Of a DNA stretch of 64,000 bases, positions 42,396 to 53,225 are shown piece after piece. A program made the translations under genes and the position numbers. The notes beneath the pieces were generated by a model, which was not told the DNA's origin, ran no database searches, and saw only the letters and a list, made by a program, of their open reading frames with translations. Position 1 is the first letter of the stretch, and each line of letters begins with the position of its first letter. The DNA is from Glebionis coronaria (Eukaryota; Streptophyta; Magnoliopsida; Asterales; Asteraceae): the NCBI GenBank assembly GCA_025667525.1, contig CM046875.1, forward strand, positions 205,588,271 through 205,652,270, in the 5' to 3' direction.

Positions 42396-44935
42396 GGTAA
42401 CAAGTTTGCATTAATCAAGTTTTTCCAAGTTTTTGATTTTTATGATATTGTGCTTAACCCTTGTTCAATCTTAGCAGGCTTATTGTGGAAGCTTGTGCTT
42501 GTTCTTGCTAGCACATAAGCTCAAAATTCGTGGGTGTGGATGTACATCCATGAGGTTTGCATACTTAATCTCCAAATCTGCTTAAATTGTGATTTTTGGT
42601 GATATTTGTATGAAACTGTTGCTCTTGTGAATTTTGTGGCTTGTTCTTGATTGAATCTGTTTATTAGACTTGTTTTAGTGTTAATTGATACTTGGTTGGC
42701 CTGAAATCTCATTGTGCTTTTGAAAATTTTGATTTGAAAAAGTTAAAGGGGTGTTTGGGTCTACTGGTTTATGCTTGTAACTTGTTATTGTGTTAAGGGA
42801 AGTTGTTGTTTTTGCTTTGTATCTGCTATACCTTTGTTTGAGAGTGTTTTGCTGCAAGTTTTTGGGTTTGAACACTTGAATTAATCAATCTTCTATATAG
42901 ACCTTGTTTCTGCTTGTTTTGACCTAGGATTTTGGGAACACTTAGTGTGTATGCATGCTTAGGGATAAAAGTGGTTTAAACAAAGTTAATATAACCTGTT
43001 TGAAAGATTTGAGGTGTTGAAATTGGCTTGTGTGTCAAATACATCAGCAAAAGTAGAAAACTGCATGTGTTAGTGTTCATCAGTAACTTTCATTGCTTGA
43101 ATCTTGCTTAATTCTTTGAACCAGTGCATGAAACCTGTTTAGACTTGCTTATTGGAGTTTATTATAGCTTGTGTATGCATTTGGTTGAATTTGGCTAGCT
43201 GATTTGTACTAAAACTGCTCATAAGTGCTTAACTGCTTGTTGTTCATGTCTGTGCAATGTCTGATGAATGATTGATTAAACTGTATCAATTGGGTGTTAG
43301 TGATTGTGTTATTTTGATTGTGATTGACTCCTTTTGATCCAAAGATCATTTGGGTGCCTTTGTGAAATCTGAATCCAAGAAAAAGTCACTAAAGACAAAA
43401 AGTCAAATTAGTCAAGCAGTGGAAAAAGTTTCCACTGCTCAACATCCAAAACTAGCCCCTGCTAGTGCAATTTTGTCATCAGCTTATCAAAAAGCTATTC
43501 TAGCTTATTCTAACTTGCAACAACTTATTTTTTGTGATAGATCTTCATTATTTGACCCATTTAAGTGAACTGGAGCTTATGAGACTTTGACTTTGACTTT
43601 TTACTAGAAAACCAACTTGTTTGACTTTTAACATAAGTGCTTATTTGATTTTCCAGCTTATTGAGTGTGCTTTTTGAGTAGGTTTTTGATTATTAAGCTT
43701 AGTCTTGTCATACGAAACATTTTGCAACTTGAATCAGCTTCTGAGGTGGTCTAGATCATAAAAACGACTATTTTGTCGTTTTGTGAATAAGTTTGTGACT
43801 TGTTTCTGGCTTATTAAGTGAGCTTATTTGAAAATTCTTTTTGCAGAAGTCTTTGTTAGGTCAAAAGAAGCCTGTGTGTAAAATTTTAGCTTATGGCAAC
43901 AGCTTATAGCTTAATGGGCCAAAAAGCCCATTAAGAATAAGCTGCTTATTATAAGTTGGCTTATTTCACATTTTCAGCTTTTGGGCCTTTGGAAAAAGTT
44001 GTTTAAAATCAAATTTTGAGTCAACCTGTGCTTTTTGGGCTTATTTTGAGTACTTTTTCTTATTGGGCCTTAATTAAGCCCAATAAGGGACTGTTTTGGG
44101 TTTGGCCCATTTTCTAGGCCCAATAGGGGTATTTAGGTAATTTCACTTTCATTTCTGAGTTATTTAAGTTAATTTAAGCTAGTTTGCAAGTTTTTAGAAT
44201 TTTTTATAATTTTTGGATTTTTAATATTATTTTAATATTATTTTATTATTAAAAATTAAAAGTCTGATTTTCTAGGTTTTTATATTTTTCCGAGGTTCTA
44301 AACACTTAATTAGGATTTTTTCAACTTTCCAATTATTTTCTAGGTCTTTTAATTATTTTCTATAATTAATTTAAGATTTAATTGATTTTAGGAGTTTTTA
44401 ATTGTTTAAAAATAGTTTTAATTGGTTTTAAAATTTTGAAAAATAGTTTTTAGCTTAATTAGAGTATTTTTGAGGTTTACAAACTTGAAAATCTTGTTTA
44501 GGGCTTTTTAATAATTAATTTTGATTTTTAGGGCTTTAATTAGCATTAAAATGTCACTATCTAATTAATTTAAAGGTTTTTGCAAGTTTTGATTTTTTGT
44601 AAACTCTTAGAATATTATTAGGGATTTTTGGTAATTTTTAGAAATTTTTAGATTAAAATTTTAATTTTGGTGGTTTTTACGACTTTACGTATACGCCTTT
44701 TTAGACTTAGTTTAATCCGTCTTTATAACCGTCATTCTTTTCTAATCCCCTTTCTATTCTTCTTTTTCAAATATAATCCCAAATTAATCCATATCATTAC
44801 ACACTTAACAAACTAGCCTCCTTGAGAACGAACTTAATTGGTCATTAGTGCTTGGTTTTCCTAAACCGACACTTAATACTTGCCATCTTTGTGCATCCTT
44901 TTCCTAAAGGGTGGTAAAAACAACAACATCATTTT

Positions 44936-44953
44936 TGGCGCCGCTGCCGGGGA
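44936..44953 (+). promoter_or_regulatory. Athila 2 primer binding site
   Basis: TGGCGCCGCTGCCGGGGA lies four bases after the LTR and is identical to the Athila 1 site. The tRNA-Asp assignment follows the known Athila/Tat usage. Confidence 0.92.
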
Positions 44954-45675
44954 GGCGTGTTGTGTTTTGATTTGGCATTGTTGTTTTTATACTAACCATA
45001 ATTAGTATTTGTATTAGTAGCACTCTACTAATACGTATTATCGTTTTTTGATTTTTGTGTGAATATTATTACTATATTGTATACGTAGAACAATAAATTT
45101 ACAAGTACTCCAAATACGTGAGAAATCACAACCTTGACTTGGGAGGTCATTACCCAATCATTGTATTCGAATCTCAAACCAAAGAAAAAGGCAAAAATAG
45201 ATAATTACTTTCGTGAAGCTTAATCTTGAAAATACAAACTATAAGGTGGGTATAAGGCGGATATTATAAAATATATCCTAAGGAAAAAGGCTCTTAAGTG
45301 CTTCGCGCCGCCTCGTTTCCCCGCTTGCTTGTGAGTATTTGATTTTGAGAGTGAATCGAGGGTTTTGCCGCCCAAAGTATTATTACATATCATATATTTT
45401 CTTGGTTTCATTTGATTAAACCCTCTTGAACGATTTGGTGTTCCACCATCGTTCTAAAGTCATCGAAGGCATTCACTTCACGTGATCGTTTTCATTCCTT
45501 GAGGCTTCTTTAATCAAGAGATTTGATTAAAGAGGAGATTTGTAGATTTTTGTCTACTTAATACATTTCACCAATTTCCAAAAAGGTTAATACAATCAAA
45601 AACCACAAAAAATAGAAAAATACAAAATACCAAAAAGAATCTTCTTTGCTCGTCCCCTCGTTGTACGTGACGTTT
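44954..45675 (+). other. Athila 2 leader between primer site and gag
   Basis: About 720 bp are untranslated and share most of their sequence with the Athila 1 leader in reverse orientation. I see no ORF to call. The minus frame 45411-45220 mirrors the one rejected in Athila 1. Confidence 0.75.
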
Positions 45676-47574
45676 ATGCTAACTCGAAATCAAGCAAGAC
45701 GTGCACGTAAACGCAAGAACAAAACTCGCACTCCAAACAATTCTAGTGAGGAGTCTCCTATTGACGAACCCATTGTAAGAGAAGCACCAACCATGGCGAA
45801 TCGAACTATGATGGAGTTACTTCAAGCACCCACCGAGGGTTATAGAGAGGCTATTGTGATTCCCGCTATCCTTGCGGAGAATTTTAAGGTTAAAACGGGT
45901 TTGTTGTCCATGATTCAAAACAACAAATTCTGTGGTGATGAGAAGGACAATCCACACAACCATATCCGCCAATTCAATCGTCTTACCGCTACTTGCAAGT
46001 TTAAGGATGTCTCTAACGACTCGATTAAGATGATGCTTTTTCCGTATTCCTTAGCGGGGCCCGCAAAAATTTGGTTAGAGAAAGAGCCACCCAATTCTAT
46101 ATTGACGTGGAAGGATCTCGTGTCTAAGTTTGTGAACCAATTTTTTCCGCCCTCTAAGACTACGCACTTGAAAAACGAGATTTCAAAAATTTCACAAGAA
46201 TTTAATGAAAGTTTTTCAACGGCTTGGAATAGGTTTAAGGAAATGTTACATGAATGTCCTCATCACGGTTTTTCCGATTTGCATCAAATTGACACGTTTT
46301 ACAATGGACTTAATGATCATGAAAGGGATTATTTGAACGCCGCCGCGGGTGGTAATTTTTTGTGTAAAACGGTTGAGGAAGCTTTGGTGATAATTGAAAA
46401 TAGATCTAAGGTGTATAGTCCTCGTAGCACGTCTAGTGTTCGTAAGGCTTCGTCTTCGACTTCACCTTCTTTGTCTAATACCATCGATGCTTGCCAAATT
46501 GAGGCGAACTTGGAAAACAAGATTTTTGATAAGTTGAAAGGACTTTTGATTGATTTTAAAGTTGGTGAACCAAGTGCTCCCGCTACGGCTAAAGCGGTTG
46601 AGGTTTCTTGCATGTATTGTGGTGGAGGTCATGATTTCTACGAGTGCATTACCAACGGTGGTAACACTTCGAGTGCCTTCGCGGCCATGGGAAATTACAA
46701 CCAAAACGGTCAAGTTTCCCGCTCTAATCAAATGACTCCACCGGGTTTTGGTTCAAATCAAAATGCTAACAACTATCGTAACAATCAAGTTGGTTTTAAG
46801 AACAATTACAACAAGGGAAACTATGGGAATCAAGGGGCTAATAATCAAGTTTCAAACAAAAATGATTTTCAAAATAACAACAAAAGTTTGCAAACATTGA
46901 AAGATCTTCCAAGTGAGTTTGTTGAATATGCTAGTGGGAATGATGCTAGGTTTGACAACATACAAAGAGAAATCATTAGCCTAAGATCCGAGTTTAAAAA
47001 CGACTTGAAGAAAGAGTTGAAAAATGAGTTAGCTAATGAACTTAAAATCCACACCAACAAGATGGAAGGAAATGTCACTAGGTTGCAACAAAACCAACAA
47101 AAGATGGAACAAGGGCAACATGAGATTAAACAAGAGATGCTTAAGGCCGAGAAAAGGCAAACCGAAGCCGTATTGAGGCAATCTAATTTTGAAGATAAAA
47201 TCTTGTCTATGTTTGAGGCAATAATGTGTAAACCGTCGTCAAGTGGTCCTCATAGCAACACCATATCCAACCCTAAGGGTGAGATGAAAGTAATTACCAC
47301 ACGTAGTGGTAAGATACTTAAGGAGCCGATTCCTCAACCAATTGCTCCTACGGAGGAAGCAATTGAGGAAGAACCCGAGGTGGTGGTCCAAAAGGAGCAT
47401 GTTCCAATCCCACGAAGTACCGCTCATGCCACACCTACGGTTGACCCATTACCATCATTGGAACCCGAGGTTCCAAAGGCTATGCCTACTATGCCTCAAC
47501 CCACACCACCTTTGCCCTATCCATCGAGACTTAGGAAGGAGAAACGTCAAGAGCGCGACAATTACCAATTTTAG
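45646..47574 (+). CDS. gag: Athila 2 gag
   Basis: The frame opens at 45646, but the methionine at 45676 (MLTRNQARRARKRKNK) is the likely start because Athila 1 shares it, giving 632 residues. The N-terminus is basic. The capsid domain lies at about 85-260 (DNPHNHIRQFNRLTATCKF, LEKEPPNSILTWKDLVSKF). The zinc knuckle CMYCGGGHDFYEC has CX2CX3HX4C spacing near 321. An Asn/Gln-rich segment and a long Lys/Glu/Gln coiled coil follow. The stop is TAG at 47572-47574; Athila 1 has a Glu codon at the equivalent place and reads on into protease, and here the same frame reopens at once. Either this is a nonsense mutation or, less likely, a read-through site controlling the gag:pol ratio. Confidence 0.9.
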   Translation: MLVPSLYVTFMLTRNQARRARKRKNKTRTPNNSSEESPIDEPIVREAPTMANRTMMELLQAPTEGYREAIVIPAILAENFKVKTGLLSMIQNNKFCGDEKDNPHNHIRQFNRLTATCKFKDVSNDSIKMMLFPYSLAGPAKIWLEKEPPNSILTWKDLVSKFVNQFFPPSKTTHLKNEISKISQEFNESFSTAWNRFKEMLHECPHHGFSDLHQIDTFYNGLNDHERDYLNAAAGGNFLCKTVEEALVIIENRSKVYSPRSTSSVRKASSSTSPSLSNTIDACQIEANLENKIFDKLKGLLIDFKVGEPSAPATAKAVEVSCMYCGGGHDFYECITNGGNTSSAFAAMGNYNQNGQVSRSNQMTPPGFGSNQNANNYRNNQVGFKNNYNKGNYGNQGANNQVSNKNDFQNNNKSLQTLKDLPSEFVEYASGNDARFDNIQREIISLRSEFKNDLKKELKNELANELKIHTNKMEGNVTRLQQNQQKMEQGQHEIKQEMLKAEKRQTEAVLRQSNFEDKILSMFEAIMCKPSSSGPHSNTISNPKGEMKVITTRSGKILKEPIPQPIAPTEEAIEEEPEVVVQKEHVPIPRSTAHATPTVDPLPSLEPEVPKAMPTMPQPTPPLPYPSRLRKEKRQERDNYQF

Positions 47575-47580
47575 CTTTTT

Positions 47581-50500
47581 ATGAAAATGTTTCGTGATTT
47601 GCACCTTAATGTAAGTTTCGTCGATGCTTTGGTCATGATGCCTCGATTTGCCGCTAACTTTAAGAGTATGTTGAACAACAAGGAGAAATTGCACCAATTT
47701 TCTAGTTGTTCGTCGGTTTATCTTAATCGCATACCTCAAAAAGTCGGTGATCCCGGTAAATTTTTGATCCCTTGTGCAATCCAAGATATGGAAGAATGCT
47801 TCGCCTTGGCCGATCTTGGTGCTAGCATTAACTTGATGCCACTTGCAATCTTCAAGTCGCTCAATCTTCCTAATCTTACTCCTTCACTAATGTCTATCGA
47901 GTTGGCCGAACATTCCACAATTCCCGCATGTGGTTTGGCGGAAGACGTTTTTGTGAAAGTGGGGAAGTTCTACTATCCCGTAGACTTCATTGTTGTTGAT
48001 ATCCCCACGGATCCTCAAGTTCCTCTCATTTTAGGTCGTTCGTTTTTAGATACGTCTATGGCTTTGATTGATGTTCATGCTAGAAAGATCACCTTACGTT
48101 TCAACGACGAGGAACTTGTTATAAACGCAACTCAAAACTCTCAAATTTCTCATGTTTATTCCGTTGCAACCATAAACCTCGTTGATATGATTGACGTGGT
48201 TTGCGAGGAATTTTCACAAGAAGTTCTAGGTTTTGGTGATGAAGAAACTAGTGGCAATCCCACTATGTTGGATCCAATTCTTGATAATTCGACGCCAACC
48301 TTCACTCCTTTTGAAGGTGGTGGTTTTACGTTGGAAGAATGCAATGTTCCACGTACTTGTGACGAAGACCTCGACAACGATGAGGACTTCTCGATTATCA
48401 AGGATTTTCTTAACGATTTCCCATTTCCTCCACCCGAGGAGGTTATGAGTATCGAGCCTAAATCTTCACTTGAGGAGCCACCTATCCTTGAGTTGAAAGA
48501 TTTACCTCCTCACCTCGAATATGTCTATTTGGAGGAGGACGACAAGTTGCCGGTTATTATTGCGAAGGATCTTTCGAATGATGAAAAAATCGTACTTGTC
48601 GATGTTCTTAAGGATCACAAAGGGGCGATTGCGTGGAAGTTATCCGACATTAAGGGGATCGATCCCAAATTTTGTACCCACAAAATCTTAATGGAGGAGG
48701 ATTTCAAGCCAACAATCCAAAGTCAAAGGAGGGTGAACCCCAAAATTCACGACGTCATCAAAAAGGAGGTCCTTAAACTCCTTGACGCGGGAATGATTTA
48801 CCCTATTTCTGATAGCCCTTGGGTGAGTCCTATTCATTGTGTCCCTAAAAAGGGAGGGATGACCGTTGTGCCAAACGATGCCAACGAGTTGATTCCCACT
48901 AGACTCGTGACCGGATGGAGAGTGTGCATTGACTATCGAAAGTTGAATGAAGCCACTCGAAAAGACCATTTTCCCTTGCCCTTCATGGACCAAATGTTGG
49001 AGCGTCTTGCGGGAAACGATTTCTATTGCTTTTTAGATGGTTTTTCCGGTTACTTCCAAATCCCCATCGATCCTCGTGATCAAGAAAAAACTACGTTTAC
49101 GTGTCCATATGGAACGTTTGCCTATCGTAGAATGCCATTCGAACTTTGCAATGCACCGGGAACTTTTCAACGATGCATGATGGCTATTTTTCATGATATG
49201 ATCGAGAAGACGATGGAAGTCTTCATGGATGACTTTTCCGTGTTTGGTGATTCTTTCACTTCGTGTTTGTCGAACCTAGAGAGAATGTTAAAACGTTGTG
49301 AGGAAACCAACCTTGTGCTCAATTGGGAAAAATGTCATTTTATGGTTAAGAGTGGAATCGTCTTAGGGCACAAGGTCTCGAAAGCGGGGATTGAGGTAGA
49401 TCAAGCTAAGGTAGACGTCATCGCCAAATTACCTCATCCCAAAACCGTCAAGGGAGTTAGGAGTTTCCTAGGCCACGCGGGCTTTTATCGTCGATTCATC
49501 AAGGACTTTTTGAAGATTTCTCGACCCATTACACATCTTCTTGAAAAAGAGGCACGTTTTGTCTTTGACGAAGATTGTGTACGAGCCTTTGAAATCCTTA
49601 AGAGGAAACTTACCGAAGCTCCCATTCTTGTTGCTCCCAATTGGAACCTCCCCTTTGAGCTCATGTGTGATGCTAGTGATTACGCTATAGGGGCCGTTTT
49701 GGGGCAACGTCATGATAAGCACTTCTTGCCTATTCACTATGCTAGCAAGACGATGACCGAGGCTCAACTTAAATACACTACAACGGAAAAGGAGTTCCTT
49801 GTCGTGGTGTATGCATTTGAGAAATTCCGACCTTATCTCGTCTTGACGAAATGCATAGTGTATACGGACCATTCGGCTATTAAGTATCTCATGGCAAAGC
49901 AAGATGCTAAGCCGAGATTACTTTGTTGGATTCTCCTCCTTCAAGAATTTGATCACAAAATCGTTGACAAAAAAGGAGCCGAGAATCTAGCGGCCGATCA
50001 TCTCTCTCGTTTGGAAGATCCTCACCAAAGTGTTTACGAGCCTAAGGAAATCACCGAAACATTTCCGCTTGAAACACTTGGTGTAGTGAATTCTAAACAT
50101 GATTCTTCTACCCCATGGTTTGCGGATTTTGCAAATTACCATGCGGGTAACTTCATCGTTAAGGGTATGACGACTCAAGAAAAACGAAAATTCTTTCGTG
50201 ACGTCAAGTTCTACTTTTGGAACGACGCTTACTTGTTTCGAACTTGTGCGGATCAAATCATCCGACGTTGTGTATTTGGCACCGAAGCTTCTAACATCCT
50301 TAGAGCTTGCCATGAGGGGCCCACGGGTGGTCACCACGGTGCTAATCTCACGGCTAAAAAGGTGTTTGATGCCGGCTTCTTTTGGCCTACTATTTACCGA
50401 GATGCACAAATTCTTGTGAAGTCTTGTGATGCATGCCAACGACAAGGAAAAGCCTCACAAAAAGATGAAATGCCACAAAATATCATTCAAGTATGTGAGA

Positions 50501-51222
50501 TCTTTGACGTTTGGGGTATAGACTTTATGGGGCCGTTCCCATCATCTCGTGGTAATAAGTACATTCTCGTTGCGGTTGACTACCTACCTAAGTGGGTGGA
50601 GGCGAAGGCCTTGCCCACTAATGATGCTCGTGTGGTAGTTAAGTTCTTGAAAAGCTTGTTTGCTCGGTTTGGAACCCCTCGTGCGATCATAAGCGATCAT
50701 GGAACCCATTTTTGTAATGACCAATTCGAAAGAGTCTTAAGGAAATATGGGGTTACACATCGTCTTTCTACGGCTTATCACCCACAAACGAGTGGGCAAG
50801 TCGAGGTTTCAAACCGAGCGTTGAAGAGGATCTTGGAGAGATCCGTTGGAGAGAACCGACAAACTTGGCCGGATAAGTTGGACGATGCTTTATGGGCCTT
50901 TAGGACCGCTCATAAGACACCCATTGGGTGCACTCCCTATAAGCTTGTGTATGGAAAGAATTATCATTTGCCTATCGAGTTAGAACACAAGGCTTATTGC
51001 GCTCTAAAGCATTGTAATGATGATATGGAGACCGGGGGAAAACACCGGAAAATGCAATTAAATGAATTGGATGAATTGAGGGATATTGCTTATGAAAATT
51101 CATTGATTTATAAAGAGAAAACTAAAAAGTTGCATGATTCTAAAATTAAAAACCGGGTTTTTAACATTGGGGATCAAGTTTTGCTTTTTAATTCAAGATT
51201 GAAAATTTTTCCGGTAAATTGA
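47581..51222 (+). CDS. pol: Athila 2 pol: protease, RT, RNase H, integrase
   Basis: This frame of 1213 codons is in the gag frame. The aspartic protease is at about residues 70-205 (DLGAS, Asp 78). RT follows at about 420-620 with [24 protein letters not shown] and the FMDD box (Asp pair from residue 550). RNase H has [13 protein letters not shown] near 696 and [11 protein letters not shown]. Integrase has a [11 protein letters not shown]...CDACQRQG zinc region near 910-965 and a core whose Asp 981, Asp 1039 and Glu 1075 give D-X57-D-X35-E. No chromodomain is present, as expected for Athila. It ends early at 51220-51222 because of a frame change near 51213; the remaining C-terminus lies in other frames to 51400. 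The key catalytic residues look intact. Confidence 0.93.
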   Translation: MKMFRDLHLNVSFVDALVMMPRFAANFKSMLNNKEKLHQFSSCSSVYLNRIPQKVGDPGKFLIPCAIQDMEECFALADLGASINLMPLAIFKSLNLPNLTPSLMSIELAEHSTIPACGLAEDVFVKVGKFYYPVDFIVVDIPTDPQVPLILGRSFLDTSMALIDVHARKITLRFNDEELVINATQNSQISHVYSVATINLVDMIDVVCEEFSQEVLGFGDEETSGNPTMLDPILDNSTPTFTPFEGGGFTLEECNVPRTCDEDLDNDEDFSIIKDFLNDFPFPPPEEVMSIEPKSSLEEPPILELKDLPPHLEYVYLEEDDKLPVIIAKDLSNDEKIVLVDVLKDHKGAIAWKLSDIKGIDPKFCTHKILMEEDFKPTIQSQRRVNPKIHDVIKKEVLKLLDAGMIYPISDSPWVSPIHCVPKKGGMTVVPNDANELIPTRLVTGWRVCIDYRKLNEATRKDHFPLPFMDQMLERLAGNDFYCFLDGFSGYFQIPIDPRDQEKTTFTCPYGTFAYRRMPFELCNAPGTFQRCMMAIFHDMIEKTMEVFMDDFSVFGDSFTSCLSNLERMLKRCEETNLVLNWEKCHFMVKSGIVLGHKVSKAGIEVDQAKVDVIAKLPHPKTVKGVRSFLGHAGFYRRFIKDFLKISRPITHLLEKEARFVFDEDCVRAFEILKRKLTEAPILVAPNWNLPFELMCDASDYAIGAVLGQRHDKHFLPIHYASKTMTEAQLKYTTTEKEFLVVVYAFEKFRPYLVLTKCIVYTDHSAIKYLMAKQDAKPRLLCWILLLQEFDHKIVDKKGAENLAADHLSRLEDPHQSVYEPKEITETFPLETLGVVNSKHDSSTPWFADFANYHAGNFIVKGMTTQEKRKFFRDVKFYFWNDAYLFRTCADQIIRRCVFGTEASNILRACHEGPTGGHHGANLTAKKVFDAGFFWPTIYRDAQILVKSCDACQRQGKASQKDEMPQNIIQVCEIFDVWGIDFMGPFPSSRGNKYILVAVDYLPKWVEAKALPTNDARVVVKFLKSLFARFGTPRAIISDHGTHFCNDQFERVLRKYGVTHRLSTAYHPQTSGQVEVSNRALKRILERSVGENRQTWPDKLDDALWAFRTAHKTPIGCTPYKLVYGKNYHLPIELEHKAYCALKHCNDDMETGGKHRKMQLNELDELRDIAYENSLIYKEKTKKLHDSKIKNRVFNIGDQVLLFNSRLKIFPVN

Positions 51223-51400
51223 AATCCCGTTGGTCCGTCCATTCACCGTGACTCAAGTGTTTCCGTATGTGACCATCGAGCTAGCTCAAGATGATGGTCC
51301 TAACTTCAAGGTGAATGGACATAGGTTGAAGCACTACTTTGGCGGGGAAGTTCCATCCTTGAACTACCTCGACCAAGTCACCTTCCCCAATGATAATTAG
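51213..51400 (+). pseudogene. Athila 2 pol C-terminal tail, out of frame
   Basis: After the premature stop, sequence similar to the end of Athila integrases continues in a second frame for about eight codons. It then moves to a third frame (from about 51237) up to TAG at 51398-51400, including VNGHRLKHYFGGEVPSL. This implies two single-base losses about 25 bp apart. About 60 residues are separated from pol. Confidence 0.8.
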
Positions 51401-53210
51401 TATTGAGGGGATCGAGTCGAGCTCATGACTCGGTAATCAAAAACGAGGAGCCTCGTGGGGGAGTCCCATGCTTATCCTATGTACATATTATCGCTTTCTA
51501 ATGTAGCTTACGTGAGGGGATTTGTGCCCTTCCAACCTTTGTTCCGTGGTTGTTTGTGATGTGTGGTTTTTAGATCATGATCTTCACGATTGGAGCCTCT
51601 CGTGTTCGTTTTATGGGAGCACTCGATCGTTTGCTTTGGAGACATTTCTCAATATCCATGATATATCCTTTTATGTTCTAACCTTAGGTTTTTAGCACAC
51701 TTCATAAACGGCTATTACTTATTGGTTACACCCTTTCCATGCTAGATTAGGCATTCGACTACGTCTCTAGTATGGGGGTGTTTGCACCCCTAGACTCGAA
51801 ACATTGAGGACAATGTTTAACTTTAGTATGGGGGGTGAATAGATACTTGCCTTGCCAAACCTTCACGCTTTCCAAAGTTTATCGTTTTGTTTATCGTTTT
51901 GTTGCGAAATAAGGCTAAAAATGGCCAAATTTTAAAATTTTTCTCATGTTTTATAAGTGTTTGAAGACACGAATGTAGGTTTTCCGATGGCGAGAATAAG
52001 AGTAATTTTTGACTCGACCGTGCGTGTTGAGCACTTAGCTTTGATTCCTTAACTACACATTAGGCTAAGTCTCTTAAATGAGGACGAGAAATGATAGAGT
52101 TAATTATAAGTTACTATGCTAAACGTAGAGTACTCGTATTCTTTCAAAAACTCATGTGTTCTCGTTGTTTGCTTATTCTCCCTTCGCATGTAAATATTTT
52201 TTGCTTAATAAATATTAACTTAGCGGTTTAGTTAGGATTGTTGGGTTTCTAGTCTTTTCTAGTAGCTTCCATGTAATTAAATTGGGAAGACATTAAGGTA
52301 TCGCCAGCGTCACGGTTTTGAAGTATTGGCACCCCAATAATCGAAAGCTTCAACCAATAATAAGATTTCAAGTGCTCACCTAAATCTAGCAAACAATTTG
52401 AAGCCCCACAAGGCCTAAAATCTATGCAAAAATTGAAAGTGAATCAAGCCTTAATCTTCGAAGCTTTAAAGATCCAAAATTCGCTTTAGCGTGAGGATAT
52501 ACGTCTTTGGCTAATAAAACCACCGATGAGGCGGATAATAAAAGGCAAGGCAAGACCGAAGTCATAATAAAAGCTTCATGGCGAAGTTGAATAAAAGATG
52601 GAGGTAAACCAAAGATAATAAGGCCCTTCCGTTAGGGGGCGTATAAAAGTCTTGGTAATAAGTCTCATATTCAAAACCGTTATAAAACCATGTTTATCGA
52701 TTCTTCTTGTCAACTTAATTTTTTAACATCGTTGTCTATTAGGAGGGGTTATTGATTTGATGGTCTTAGTTACACCGTTAGGACTCTATTTTTAGACCTA
52801 AAATCTCTATTATCGCATAAGTCAAACAATGTATCCTCGTGAAACATTCAAGACATCATAAAATATAAGAGATACAACTTAGGAATAATGGGAGGATAAG
52901 TGCGTGATTAGGGCATATGAGTAGTGTTAGCATTACTAACTTATAATGACAATGATCTTGTTGCACGCTTAGCATGGAATTGGGGTGAAATTCGAGGACG
53001 ATGAAATTATTTCTAACGAAGCATTCACGTGTTCTTGTTCTATGAACCTAAACGTCCCATTTTGCGATGAAAATCATACATTATGTCTATAACACAAGTA
53101 GTAGTAATAGTAGTAGAGTAGCTAGTTTATCATTTCAATAAAGTGAATAAAATGAATTTTGGAAATGCTTTGATACTTTATTCTAGCATTGCGTGAGGGC
53201 ACGGCAATGG
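51401..53210 (+). other. Athila 2 post-pol region, non-coding
   Basis: About 1.8 kb contains no ORF of note. It is conserved with the Athila 1 post-ORF region (14924-16811, opposite strand). It contains purine-tract-like TAGTATGGGGG blocks at 51768-51780 and 51824-51836 and a GGGGTG/CACCCC hairpin at 51775-51790. Confidence 0.8.
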
Positions 53211-53225
53211 TTTAGTATGGGGGAG
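53211..53225 (+). promoter_or_regulatory. Athila 2 polypurine tract
   Basis: TTTAGTATGGGGGAG lies directly before the 3' LTR and is the same as in Athila 1. Confidence 0.92.

Larger units (their letters stand above)
40691..44931 (+). repeat. Athila 2 5' LTR
   Basis: The LTR runs TGATGAGACTGC...ACAACATCA. It contains a terminal hairpin (40692-40721), U3 repeats (about 40905-41265), a TATA box (42043-42050), a tRNA-like segment (42340-42395), a palindromic AAAACGAC/GTCGTTTT hairpin (43761-43782), GCTTATT repeats (about 43640-44060) and an AT-rich end. Small frames within it (such as 43350-43568) recur in the 3' LTR and are not genes. Confidence 0.93.
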
